Assembly (NCBI RefSeq): GCF_014640675.1
Contig: NZ_BMHK01000002.1
Span: forward strand, 62,001 to 126,000
DNA: 64,000 nt
Reading direction: 5' to 3'
Origin: Novosphingobium endophyticum
GTDB taxonomy: Bacteria > Pseudomonadota > Alphaproteobacteria > Sphingomonadales > Sphingomonadaceae
In this document: positions 34,059 through 41,852 of the stretch, one piece after another
Position numbering within the stretch: the stretch's first letter is position 1
Layout of the letters: every line of letters begins with the position of its first letter
Position numbers and translations under genes: made by a program
The notes under the pieces: generated by a model
The model's input: only the letters and a program-made list of their open reading frames with translations
Database searches by the model: none
Told to the model about the DNA's origin: nothing

Positions 34059-34382
34059 TCAGGCTGCTCTTGGACCCCATAGGATAGTCGCCGCTCCAAC
34101 AAGACAGATTGTAACACCTGTAAGGTCCCAGCGGTCCGGCCTGACCCCCTCAGCTATCCAAAGCCAAATCAGCGCCGAAAGAATATATACGCCCCCATAC
34201 GCCGCGTAAGTGCGCCCCGCGTGCTCTGCATCCACGAGCGTTAGTAGGTAGGCAAAGAGGCAAAGGGAGGCAATTCCGGGAACCAGCCATAGCGGCGATT
34301 TGTCGAGGCGCAGCCATGCCCAAAAGGCGAAGCATCCGGCTATTTCCCCCAAAGCTGCCCCAATATAAACAATAGCGCTCAT
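34059..34382 (-). CDS. YnfA-family (UPF0060) membrane protein
   Basis: 107-residue four-helix inner-membrane protein. The start [74 protein letters not shown] and [14 protein letters not shown] match the family throughout. Some members are small multidrug-resistance-like pumps. Base composition is visibly lower in GC than its neighbours and it splits the fibre-export cluster, so it looks recently inserted. Confidence 0.88.
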   Translation of the reverse strand: MSAIVYIGAALGEIAGCFAFWAWLRLDKSPLWLVPGIASLCLFAYLLTLVDAEHAGRTYAAYGGVYILSALIWLWIAEGVRPDRWDLTGVTICLVGAATILWGPRAA

Positions 34383-34598
34383 CTGTTGCGTTTGGCGATT
34401 TGCGCTGGCGTGCGCAATAGCCTCAACGGTTCGGCATCCACGCTCTGGCACTTCGGAATGAATGTCCGCTGCTTAAGATTGGATGCGGTCTGCTGCCTCC
34501 TCGGCGAGGCCGGTGCCGGTGTGGGTCTCGTCAGAAGAGGGGGACGCTTCGTCGTGTCGCTACCGGATGTGCTTCGTTCGGGTGCCTGGCGGCCCCGC

Positions 34599-35234
34599 TC
34601 AGTTCGTCACGCTGGTCGTGATAGCCGCGCCGATGGCCTGGCCGAGGCTCCCGGCCAGGGTTCCGATCTGGAGGTTCTCCCTGAATCCCGAATAGCCGGC
34701 GAGGTCCAGCGTCGCCGTGACCTCGGTCCTGATGCTGGTGTTGTTGGCGGTGTTGATCAGCACGCTCTGGATGCCGCTGTCAGTGTTGTGGAGCACCGCC
34801 GTCCGGCCGCCATGGGCCAGAAACACCGAGGCGTCACCGACGTTCATGCTGATCTGGCCGGTATTGAGCAGGCCTTCCTGCAATTCCGCCGCGCTGGCGG
34901 GCGTGAGAAGGCCGGAGACCGTCCGGGTCGCGGTGGCGGTCGAGTCAGCCCAGTTGACCGTCGTAACCAGGGAGAGCTGGCCGTCGATGAACGTCTCGAT
35001 CTGCGCGCCGAGCGAAACGTCGAGCCCGTTGATCGAGAAGCCGCCGCGCTGCTCCGCCAGTACATCGTCGCCCAGTTCCTCCACGGCCCCGGCGAACAGC
35101 GACGCGGGCGCTTGCGTTGCCGCGTCCACGGCCGACGTCATCGCGTCCGCCGCGGGCGGCAAATCCGGTTCCGGCAGCGCCAAGGCGGGGCCGGCTGCCA
35201 GCAGTACCATCGTACAGAGACACAGAGCCGACAT
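34599..35234 (-). CDS. Exported protein with double-glycine motif, Fap-system candidate (FapE-like)
   Basis: 211-residue Cys-poor exported protein. Signal peptide MSALCLCTMVLLAAGPALA; at 56-70 DDVLAEQRGGFSINGLD carries a GG motif like those cut by C39 proteases; the rest is rich in Thr, Asn, Ser and Gly with beta-type strands (GGRTAVLHNTDSGIQSVLINTANNTSIRTEVTATLDLAG). ATG follows the C39 gene stop by one base (TGACATG), so it is coupled to it. Position matches the fifth Fap gene. The assignment is by context; sequence similarity is not checked. Confidence 0.6.
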   Translation of the reverse strand: MSALCLCTMVLLAAGPALALPEPDLPPAADAMTSAVDAATQAPASLFAGAVEELGDDVLAEQRGGFSINGLDVSLGAQIETFIDGQLSLVTTVNWADSTATATRTVSGLLTPASAAELQEGLLNTGQISMNVGDASVFLAHGGRTAVLHNTDSGIQSVLINTANNTSIRTEVTATLDLAGYSGFRENLQIGTLAGSLGQAIGAAITTSVTN

Positions 35235-35235
35235 G

Positions 35236-36018
35236 TCAGTTCCCCGCCGGCGGACGCAGATCAATCAGAACCTGGGTGGTCAGCTGATAGATCGGCGGAA
35301 CGAAAGTCATGAGATCGCCGATCGACCGGCGATCGACGCCTTTGCTGGCAGGCGCCCGTGCCCAGGGGTCCCACTCCGAAGCCAGATTGAAGGTCGGCTC
35401 GCTGTCATCCGGGGTCTTCACGATCGCAAGAGCGATCCCGTTCCAGGCGGCGGCGAAGTCCTCCAGCTTCATCTTGCGAAGACCGAGCGCCGGATCGCCG
35501 ACCAGCACCTCGCCGTCGAAGACTCCCTTGACCACCACGAAATGCTTGTAGCCCCTGAGGTCGAGCAGTGCGATCACGGGCTGGTTCAGCCCCGTAAGCT
35601 GCTGCGCATCAAGGCGGAAGCCCGCGACCTGGAAGCCCAGCCCTTGCAGGTAGTGCTTCATGTCGAGCATCGAGAAGCCGGTCTTGCGGATGGACTCCTG
35701 ATCCCCCGCCTTCCACATCGCGACGAACGGGTCATTCTCCGCGGTCGGTGTGTCGTAGTGGAAGGTCAGCAGCGTCGCGACGGCGGCCGAGCCGCAGCTG
35801 AAATCGTAGTGCTGGCGCACGACGGTGCGGAAGGGGATTTCCCACCAGCTCTTCACCTGAACCGTGTAGTACCCGTTCGAATCGCCGCCGATCCGGACAT
35901 TGGCCTGGGCAGGCGCGGCAAAGGCCAGCGCCGCCGCCACGGGCAGAAGAGCGGCAAGGCGCCGCCACGCCATTCGCCGCTCAGGGCGTCCTCCGGATTG
36001 TCGGGTTTGTGCAAGCAT
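35236..36018 (-). CDS. Exported C39-family cysteine protease (FapD-like)
   Basis: 260-residue peptidase with a signal peptide (AWRRLAALLPVAAALAFAAPAQA). The catalytic set is complete: Gln69 and Cys75 in VRQHYDFSCGSAAVATLL, His159 in RGYKHFVVVKG, and Asp175 in LVGDPALG. Unlike bacteriocin C39 transporters it has no ABC part; stand-alone periplasmic C39 peptidases are the FapD type, which process amyloid subunits. Start at 36018 is used; an internal Met at 35973 also precedes the signal. Genes for exported proteins with GG motifs flank it on both sides. Confidence 0.82.
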   Translation of the reverse strand: MLAQTRQSGGRPERRMAWRRLAALLPVAAALAFAAPAQANVRIGGDSNGYYTVQVKSWWEIPFRTVVRQHYDFSCGSAAVATLLTFHYDTPTAENDPFVAMWKAGDQESIRKTGFSMLDMKHYLQGLGFQVAGFRLDAQQLTGLNQPVIALLDLRGYKHFVVVKGVFDGEVLVGDPALGLRKMKLEDFAAAWNGIALAIVKTPDDSEPTFNLASEWDPWARAPASKGVDRRSIGDLMTFVPPIYQLTTQVLIDLRPPAGN

Positions 36019-36027
36019 GGTCTTCGC

Positions 36028-36399
36028 TCACTGGCTGACGTTGATGACGAGGTTCATTCCCGACTGCACGCTGACCTGCGATCCGGTATTGATCACGATA
36101 TTGCCCAGTCCGTTGAAGCTGGACAGCGCGTTGTCCGTCAGGTTGACCGCGCCCGCGGTGACGTTGCCATGAATGTCCGTATCGGAAAGGATCGAAGTCA
36201 TCGTCTGATTGGCGATCGTGAGGGCCTGACCGCCACGGAAATTGGCAAGATCATTGTCCTTGATAGGCACGGGCAGCGCCTCCGCCTCAGAAATCGTCGG
36301 ATTCTGCGGCGAATCCGACCCGGCCTGTGCATGGGCCGGTGCGGCGCAGATAAGGAACAGCCCGATGGCCACCGGGCTCAGGCAAACATTGCGCGTCAT
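36028..36399 (-). CDS. Small exported protein with GG motif, candidate fibre subunit or nucleator
   Basis: 123 residues from MTRNVCLSPV, preceded by GGGAGA. Signal peptide to about residue 24 (ICAAPAHA). The motif NDLANFRGGQAL (49-60) has Gly56-Gly57, a possible C39 cleavage site. The C-terminal half is a beta-like, Asn/Ser/Gly/Val-rich region (TAGAVNLTDNALSSFNGLGN, INTGSQVSVQSGMNLVIN). It lies 9 bases before the C39 gene. Confidence 0.65.
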   Translation of the reverse strand: MTRNVCLSPVAIGLFLICAAPAHAQAGSDSPQNPTISEAEALPVPIKDNDLANFRGGQALTIANQTMTSILSDTDIHGNVTAGAVNLTDNALSSFNGLGNIVINTGSQVSVQSGMNLVINVSQ

Positions 36400-36485
36400 G
36401 GCACATCTCCCGAATGCCGCCGAATGACGGCGGAAGACCGGGCCGGCGTGGGGGGCCGGCCCGATCGACCCGATCCCGCGAAGGA

Positions 36486-36980
36486 TCAGTTGCCGATGGA
36501 CACCGTGCCCCGTGCCGCGACGTTGTTCGCGGCCTGGGTGTTGGCATTGATGCCCGTGTTCCAGGCCTGGTTCAGGATACCGGCGAAGGAAGCAAAGGCG
36601 CTGTCCTCGACCGAATTGTCGCCGCTTTCGTAGTTGCCCCATTCGATGTCGACGACTTCGTCCATGTCACGGTTGACGATCGACGCCTTGAGCACCTGGT
36701 CGGCGACCACGTAGTCCTTGGCGACGTCCACGTCGACGGCATAGTCGTTGTCGAGAATAACGGCGAGGTTCTGCGAGTTCGACTGGTTCTGATCAACGTC
36801 CGTGCTCTGCGCCTGGCCTTGGGCCTGCCCCTGAGCCTGGCCCTGGGCCTGGCCCTGCTCCTGTTCGAACTCGGTGCCGCCGTCCCGACCGCCGTGGCCG
36901 CGACCGTCGGCAAGAGCGGGGCTGCTGAGCGCCATGCCGAGCGCGAGGGCAGAGACCGCGAAGATATGCTTCCTGTTCAT
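36486..36980 (-). CDS. Exported Gln/Asn-rich repeat protein, candidate main fibre subunit
   Basis: 164-residue exported protein with no cysteine. Signal peptide MNRKHIFAVSALALGMALSSPALA; a Gln-Gly-Gln-Ala tract at residues 42-58; a Gln/Asn-rich stretch (VDQNQSNSQNLAVILDNDYAVDVDVAKDY); and an end region AWNTGINANTQAANNVAARGTVSI. Gln/Asn-rich low complexity plus alternating polar/nonpolar residues fit a secreted fibre or amyloid subunit. First gene of the leftward operon; GGGAG precedes the start. Confidence 0.65.
   Translation of the reverse strand: MNRKHIFAVSALALGMALSSPALADGRGHGGRDGGTEFEQEQGQAQGQAQGQAQGQAQSTDVDQNQSNSQNLAVILDNDYAVDVDVAKDYVVADQVLKASIVNRDMDEVVDIEWGNYESGDNSVEDSAFASFAGILNQAWNTGINANTQAANNVAARGTVSIGN
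36808..36862. repeat. 12-base tandem repeat coding for QGQA units
   Basis: Four tandem 12-base units within the exported Gln-rich protein gene, imperfect at the third codon position. Slippage here would change the repeat number in frame. Confidence 0.75.
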
Positions 36981-37587
36981 GATTCACTCCCATGTGTTGA
37001 TGCGAGCGCCCGCCCCCTGAAACCTGAAACGGCAGGCAGCCGCTGAGTCGTCCACTCCTGCAGACGAGGATCAGCCTATGCATCGCGGCAGGGGCCATAT
37101 TGCGATTTGTCATGCCGCCGCCCCGCACCGCCGTATCCTGGCCGGCCGAGGGGCGGCGGGAACGAATGGCCGCGCCGCCCTGGCGAGGTCGTTAACTAAT
37201 TGGCAGGTGGAGAAAGTTCCGCACCGCCCCGTGGAACGTCCTGCCGCCGGACTACACGCGATAACGGGGGCACGGGGTATTTTGATCTACGTAAATTTAC
37301 CCCTAACTGGTAGCCCTAACGAACGGCGCCCCAAACGACATAAGAATTCTGCCCACAAAGGAGTATTTCCGATGATGCCTTGCAGGCGTTGCAAGATAAG
37401 TGATTATTTATAGACCAACAATTACAGGGGCCGTTGCTGCTCGCAAACGGGGTTATCGCCGATCCGCCGCCAAACAACGGTCGGACCGGTCATGCGCATG
37501 AACCTGCGGGAAGCATTGCGCGCATGAACACGCTGCGTTCACGGCCCCCAGACACCCCGCCAATCTTTTTTGGGGACGGAGAGGCGA
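36981..37587. other. Long divergent regulatory region of the fibre-export operon
   Basis: About 600 bases with no convincing gene (a 111-codon frame at 37078-37413 has no family features). AT-rich patches (for example GTTAACTAATTGG near 37192, and 37281-37330 and 37385-37430) contrast with the GC-rich surroundings and suit promoters read both ways: to the exported-protein operon (left) and the LuxR regulator (right). Confidence 0.6.
37285..37300. promoter_or_regulatory. ATCTACGT motif overlapping a 10-base palindrome
   Basis: ATCTACGTAAATTTAC: the octamer shared with 31754-31761 runs into the perfect palindrome GTAAATTTAC (37291-37300). TACCCCT and TAACTGGTA follow. Suitable as a LuxR-type regulator site; identity unproven. 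Confidence 0.4.
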
Positions 37588-37869
37588 ATGAAAAGCGAAC
37601 AAGAACCCGAATTGACACGCCGCGAGTTTCAGATCCTGAAACTCATCGCAAAGGGCTATTCGGCAAAGGAAGTGGCACTGGAGATCAACATCGCGCCGCG
37701 CACGGTCGAGGGGCACATCGACACCATCAAGCTGAAACTGCGGGCGCGCAACCGTACCCACATGGTCACCAGAGCCATCGCGGCGCAGATGCTTACCGTC
37801 GACGACGAAGGGGACATGCTGATCCCCGGCCCGCCGCCGTCCGGCCTTTTCGTCTCTGGAATGTTATAG
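37588..37869 (+). CDS. Stand-alone LuxR/GerE-type DNA-binding regulator
   Basis: 93 residues from MKSEQEPELTRREFQILKLIAKGYSAKEVALEINIAPRTVEGHIDTIKLKLRARNR, which is a complete LuxR-type HTH with no receiver or ligand domain. Good ribosome site GGAGAGG. C-terminal tail is Pro/Gly rich. Lone GerE-type proteins often act as regulators of envelope or matrix genes. It diverges from the exported-protein operon across the long regulatory region, so it is a natural candidate for its regulator. Confidence 0.85.
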   Translation: MKSEQEPELTRREFQILKLIAKGYSAKEVALEINIAPRTVEGHIDTIKLKLRARNRTHMVTRAIAAQMLTVDDEGDMLIPGPPPSGLFVSGML

Positions 37870-38031
37870 ACGCGAAAAAAAGGAACAACGGCGGTCGAGA
37901 TAGTTCCGTTCGGTATTAACTTTCGAGATATTCCCGGACTTGCACTTCTTTAACTGAAACATTAACGCGCCATGCGCTAGGGGCTGGACTCTGGTTAAGA
38001 GCTGGTATCTCGTTCGCCGGAGAAGCGCTGC

Positions 38032-38382
38032 ATGGCACACGATCGCACTCCCGGCCCGGAAGGCCGCCGGGAAGACCGCGAGCAGGTCGAAATGCTGGCA
38101 AAGTTCCGGCGCGGGATCGTAAGCATCACTGTCATGCTCAAGGACCTCACGCGGTTCGGCGCGAGGATCGAGGGCGTGGGTCCGCTTGCCCCGGACGAGG
38201 CGGTGACCCTTGCCCTTCCTGGCTGCCGTCCGACGATGGCTTTCGTCGCCTGGTCGAACGAGCACTGCGCGGGGCTGGAATTCGCCGAGCCGATGGACGA
38301 TCAGGTGTTTGCCGACCTCGTCGCCGAGCACGGACTTGGCGGAGCGGCGCGGGACAACCCTGACGGGCTTCGTCCGGCCTGA
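38032..38382 (+). CDS. PilZ-domain protein
   Basis: 116 residues. The PilZ motif elements are RREDREQVEMLAKFRRG (R-x-x-x-R-like), MLKDLTRFGARIEGVGPLAPDEAVTLALPG (D-x-T/S-x-x-G) and MAFVAWSNEHCAGLEFAEPM. Likely a cyclic-di-GMP responsive or derived adaptor. Placed beside the LuxR regulator and the fibre operon, which would fit biofilm control. Confidence 0.8.
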   Translation: MAHDRTPGPEGRREDREQVEMLAKFRRGIVSITVMLKDLTRFGARIEGVGPLAPDEAVTLALPGCRPTMAFVAWSNEHCAGLEFAEPMDDQVFADLVAEHGLGGAARDNPDGLRPA

Positions 38383-38387
38383 ACCTT

Positions 38388-38652
38388 ATACCAAGCTGCA
38401 GCGATCCCGACCCATGAGGACGGCCTAATGGCGGTTCTCGGCGAGGAACGCCCGAAGGGGCGATGTGGTTCATCGTTCCGAGGGCGTGACGATGTCCGAG
38501 GGCCGGCAGGATGCCGCCCGCAGGGTTGCCAGTCCCGTCCGCTGGACTTCGTCGCAGCGTCACGACGATGAACCACATCGCCGTTTCCGCTGCTCCTCGC
38601 CAGCAAACGGGACTGGCAATCCTCATAGGTCGGGATCGCTGCAGCTTGGTAT
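38388..38652. repeat. 265-base inverted-repeat element (MITE-like)
   Basis: Terminal inverted repeats of 33 bases (38388-38420 and 38620-38652) match with one mismatch. Nested inside: GGCGATGTGGTTCATCGT (38459-38476) and its exact complement at 38565-38582, and TTGCCAGTCCCGT near 38526 with ACGGGACTGGCAA near 38607. No transposase is encoded. The right arm ends on the last base of the LD-carboxypeptidase stop codon. Confidence 0.85.
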
Positions 38653-39698
38653 TACGCCACGGCCGGCTCCAGCATTTGGATCGTGCCCGCATCGGCGTCG
38701 ATCTCGGCCAGGACGCCCACCGGGATGCTCATTTGCGCAGCGATATGGCCGATTTCTGCGCCCTGGAAAGCCGGCACACCGAGCCGCGAGAACTGCCGGT
38801 CGAGCACTTCGTAGACGGAGAAGTTGGAATAGCCGCCATCGGGATTGTGGCAATCGGTGCATTGGCCGAAGACCACCCCCGCCACCTGTTCGAGAATGCC
38901 CGCGAGCGCCAGCTGGGTGAGCATGCGGTCTATGCGGTACTCGGCCTCGTTTGTTTCCTCCAGGAACAGGATCGCGCCGGTGAAATCCGGGAGATAAGGC
39001 GTTCCGGCAAGCGCCGCGAGCACCGTCAGGTTCCCGCCGATCAGCCGCCCGCGCGCCGTGCCGCCCCTGAAGGTGCGCACGCGGTTGCCGCGCCGGCCGA
39101 GGTAAGGTCCGGAAACCGGGGAAACAGTATAAGCCGGCGTCGCGCCTTCGAAGGCAAGCGCGCGGAACGATTGCCACGCGGCGGGCGGCCACGACGCCGA
39201 GGCGTTCGGCCCGTGGATGCTCGGCACGCCGACGCGCGCGGCGAAGGCGAGATGGAGCGCGGTATTGTCGCTGAATCCGGCGAAGAGCTTGGGCTTGCGG
39301 CCGATCGCGGCAAAGTCGAGATGCGGCAGGATGCGCGCGCCACCCCATCCTCCGCGCACCGCCATGATGGCGCGCACCGAATCGTCGGCGAACATCGTCA
39401 TGAGATCGCGCGCGCGGTCGCGGTCGGACCCGGCGAGATAGCCCTCCCGGTCGAGCAGGTGCGGCGCGGGCCGGGGTTCCAGACCCATGGCGCGCACCGT
39501 CTCCATGATCTCTTCCAGCCCGAAACGGTCGGCGATGAAGCCGGCGGGCGCGACGAGACCCAGCACATCGCCCTCGCGCAGGCGCGGCGCCTTGCGCACG
39601 GCGCCCGCGGGTGCCGAGATGCCGGGAGCGGCAAGCAGGGCAGCGGCAGCACCGAGCCCGCCCAGCGCGCCGCGCCGTGTCGTAGTAAGACTGCTCAT
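38652..39698 (-). CDS. S66-family LD-carboxypeptidase, Tat-exported
   Basis: 348-residue peptidoglycan LD-carboxypeptidase (murein tetrapeptide trimming). The start MSSLTTTRRGALGGLGAAAALLAAPGISAPAGA is a twin-arginine signal. The S66 pattern: VLGLVAPAGFIADRFGLEEIMETVRAMGLE, the nucleophile region IMAVRGGWGGARILPHLD, FAGFSDNTALH, and GGNLTVLAALAGTPYLPDFTGAILFLEE, then the Ser-His-Glu end VVFGQCTDCHNP. The frame upstream to 39929 is not part of the protein. An inverted repeat abuts the stop. Confidence 0.88.
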   Translation of the reverse strand: MSSLTTTRRGALGGLGAAAALLAAPGISAPAGAVRKAPRLREGDVLGLVAPAGFIADRFGLEEIMETVRAMGLEPRPAPHLLDREGYLAGSDRDRARDLMTMFADDSVRAIMAVRGGWGGARILPHLDFAAIGRKPKLFAGFSDNTALHLAFAARVGVPSIHGPNASASWPPAAWQSFRALAFEGATPAYTVSPVSGPYLGRRGNRVRTFRGGTARGRLIGGNLTVLAALAGTPYLPDFTGAILFLEETNEAEYRIDRMLTQLALAGILEQVAGVVFGQCTDCHNPDGGYSNFSVYEVLDRQFSRLGVPAFQGAEIGHIAAQMSIPVGVLAEIDADAGTIQMLEPAVA

Positions 39699-39823
39699 GG
39701 AGCGCGAGACTAGAGCCTGTCCCCGCGCCGGGCAATCGTCCCGCGAGCGCCGCCGTTTACAAACATTTGCGAATGGCGGGCTTATCTCTCGACGGAAAGC
39801 GATCGAGCCGCCATGAAACGGAC

Positions 39824-40708
39824 ATGACTGACGAGAACCACGAAGACAAGAGCATCGCCGGACGCCGCTTCTACAAGGCCGAGCAGGAAGCCTCCTTTGC
39901 CGACCAGCAGGAAGGAACGCTCCAGACACAGCACCCGGCCTACCGCCTGGCGTTCCAGGACACCGAATTCCTGCTGCGCGAGGAACTGCGCCCGGTGCGC
40001 TTCCAACTCGAACTGCTCAAGCCGGAGATGCTGTTCGAAGAGGCCAATATCGGCTCGACGCTGGTGTTCTACGGGTCGGCCCGCATCCCTGCGCCCGAAC
40101 AATGCGAAGCGTTCCTATCCCTGCCCGCCGCCACCGAAGAGGAAAAGCAGATCGCCGAGCGGCTCGCGGCGAAGGCCAGGTACTATGAGGAGGCGCGCAA
40201 GCTGGCCAAGCTCGCCAGCCAGTGCGCGGTGGTGGAGCAGGGCATGCGCCAGTTCGTCGTCTGCTCGGGCGGTGGGCCTTCGATCATGGAGGCGGCAAAT
40301 CGCGGCGCGGCCGACGTGGGCGCGGAATCGCTGGGGCTCAACATCGTCCTGCCGCACGAGCAGGCCCCCAACCCCTACGTCACGCCGCGACTCTCGTTCC
40401 AGTTCCACTACTTCGCGCTCAGGAAGATGCACTTCCTGCTGCGCGCCCGCGCCGTCGCGGTCTTCCCCGGCGGCTTCGGTACGCTGGACGAATTGCTCGA
40501 ATTGCTCACGCTGATCCAGACCGGCAAGATGAAACCGATCCCCGTGCTGCTCTACGGCCGCGAGTTCTGGGACCGGATCATCAATTTCGAGGCGCTGGCC
40601 GAAGAAGGCACGATCAACCGCAACGACCTCGACCTGTTCCACTGGTGCGAAACCGGTGAGGAAGGCTGGGCCAAGATCCGGAGGTTCTACGACCTCGACT
40701 GCGGGTAG
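39824..40708 (+). CDS. LOG-family / TIGR00730-like Rossmann-fold protein
   Basis: 294 residues from MTDENHEDKSIAG. The LOG motifs are SGGGPSIMEAANRGAADVGAESLGLNIVLPHEQAPNPYV and VAVFPGGFGTLDELLELLTLIQTGKMKPIPVLLYG (PGGxGTxxE). Family members hydrolyse nucleotide 5'-monophosphates, including cytokinin ribotides. The ~80-residue N-terminal extension (HPAYRLAFQDTEFLLREELRPVRFQLELLKPEM) marks the long subfamily. Upstream Met at 39767 is less likely. Confidence 0.86.
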   Translation: MTDENHEDKSIAGRRFYKAEQEASFADQQEGTLQTQHPAYRLAFQDTEFLLREELRPVRFQLELLKPEMLFEEANIGSTLVFYGSARIPAPEQCEAFLSLPAATEEEKQIAERLAAKARYYEEARKLAKLASQCAVVEQGMRQFVVCSGGGPSIMEAANRGAADVGAESLGLNIVLPHEQAPNPYVTPRLSFQFHYFALRKMHFLLRARAVAVFPGGFGTLDELLELLTLIQTGKMKPIPVLLYGREFWDRIINFEALAEEGTINRNDLDLFHWCETGEEGWAKIRRFYDLDCG

Positions 40709-40720
40709 GCGGATAGTAGG

Positions 40721-40826
40721 CGTCATCCCGGGCTTGCCCCGGGACCGCTGGCGATCGTTCGGCGGACGTTCTCGGCAAGGCTGTGCGTAAACACCGCCAC
40801 CGGTCCCGGCGTTCGCCGGGATGACG
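40721..40826. repeat. 106-base composite palindromic intergenic element, copy 2
   Basis: Same length and overall sequence as the element at 7015-7120 but reversed. Shared parts include GACCGGTGGCGGTGTTTAC and the central CCGAGAACG (as read on the minus strand); the terminal arms are GTCATCCCGG. Confidence 0.82.
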
Positions 40827-40830
40827 GGGG

Positions 40831-41589
40831 CTATCGCACGGCCTGATGCCCCATCGGGCCGTGTCCGGCGCCGAAGCCGGGGGCATTGCGCAAGGCGGCA
40901 CGCACGAACTCGCGGCCGCGCGTGATGGCTTCGTCCAGCGAGAGTCCCTCCCCCAGTCCGGTCGCGATCGCGCTCGACAGGGTGCAGCCTGTGCCGTGGT
41001 TGTGCCGGGTTGCGATGCGCGGCGCGGTCCAGACAACAGGCTCGCGGCCGGGCACGATGAGACGGTCCTCGACCGTGTCCCCCTCGGCATCGCCGCCCTT
41101 GGCAAGGTAGACCGCGCCGCGCGATGCCATGGCCCGCTCGCCCCCCAATGCCGCCAGTTCGGGCACATTGGGCGTCGTCAGGGTCGCCAGGCCGATCAGT
41201 CGTTCGAAGGCAGCGACCGTCGCGGCATCCGCCAGCACCGAACCGCTGGTCGCCACCATGACCGGATCGAAGACCACCGGGACGCCCAATCCCTCCAGCC
41301 GTTCCGCCACAACGCCGGCGATCCCGGCCGAACCGAGCATGCCGATCTTTGCCGCATCGACGCCGATGTCCGAGAGGCAGGCATCGATCTGCGCGCCCAC
41401 CATCTCGGGCGAAAGTGCCTCCACCGCCTGCACCCCCAGCGAGTTCTGCGCGGTGATCGCGGTGATCGCGGTCATGGCATAGCCGCCGAGCATGGTGATC
41501 GTCTTCACGTCGGCCTGGATGCCCGCGCCGCCCGAGCTGTCTGAACCGGCGATGGTCAGGATGCGGGGAGGATGGGTCAGGTTTGCCAT
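40831..41589 (-). CDS. thiD: Hydroxymethylpyrimidine/phosphomethylpyrimidine kinase ThiD
   Basis: 252-residue kinase giving HMP-PP for thiamine synthesis. PRILTIAGSDSSGGAGIQADVKTITMLGGYAMTAITAITAQNSLGV is the family N-terminus; VFDPVMVATSGSVLADAATVAAF and LTTPNVPELAALGG follow, and NHGTGCTLSSAIATGLGEG carries the catalytic Cys/Asp-side loop. Other thiamine genes are not nearby. 38 bases separate it from the DUF1272 gene, so it may be cotranscribed with glmM. Confidence 0.93.
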   Translation of the reverse strand: MANLTHPPRILTIAGSDSSGGAGIQADVKTITMLGGYAMTAITAITAQNSLGVQAVEALSPEMVGAQIDACLSDIGVDAAKIGMLGSAGIAGVVAERLEGLGVPVVFDPVMVATSGSVLADAATVAAFERLIGLATLTTPNVPELAALGGERAMASRGAVYLAKGGDAEGDTVEDRLIVPGREPVVWTAPRIATRHNHGTGCTLSSAIATGLGEGLSLDEAITRGREFVRAALRNAPGFGAGHGPMGHQAVR

Positions 41590-41627
41590 GTCAATTCCCT
41601 AGCCGTTCGTGTCGAGCGGAAGGACGT

Positions 41628-41852
41628 TCACCCCTTGTAACGCCGCACCTGCGAAGGCGGATGCGCCGCGTCGTGCTTCTTCGCCCGTGTCGGCCGGTCG
41701 GTCAGTTCGCCCCCGCAGTTCGGGCACATGTCGTCCAGCGCCTCGGCGCATTCGGCGCAGAAGGTGCATTCGAAGCTGCAGATGAAGGCCCCCGGAGCCT
41801 CGGCGGGCAGGTCGGCGCCGCAGCGCTCGCAGTCGGGGCGCATCTCCAGCAT
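41628..41852 (-). CDS. DUF1272 small zinc-ribbon protein
   Basis: 74-residue cysteine-rich protein: MRPDCERCGADLPAEAPGAFICSFECTFCAECAEALDDMCPNCGGELTDRP. Eight cysteines in four CxxC-like pairs indicate two zinc ribbons. Function unknown. Start overlaps the glmM stop (TGATG), so it is coupled to glmM. Confidence 0.88.
   Translation of the reverse strand: MLEMRPDCERCGADLPAEAPGAFICSFECTFCAECAEALDDMCPNCGGELTDRPTRAKKHDAAHPPSQVRRYKG

Noticed and set aside
36808..36862. Tandem units considered as a CRISPR-like or satellite array
   Set aside because: They are 12-base codon repeats inside a coding frame, without spacers.
37078..37413. 111-codon frame in the long regulatory region
   Set aside because: No ribosome site, low-complexity His/Arg/Ala-rich composition, no domain; the AT-rich part fits promoter DNA better.
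37949..37965. TTAACTGAAACATTAAC as a CtrA box upstream of the PilZ gene
   Set aside because: The TTAA spacing is 8 bases instead of 7, so it misses the consensus by one position.
38147..38692. 181-codon minus-strand frame across the inverted-repeat element
   Set aside because: Translation only reflects the palindromic element; it repeats the same peptide fragments in both directions and has no gene features.
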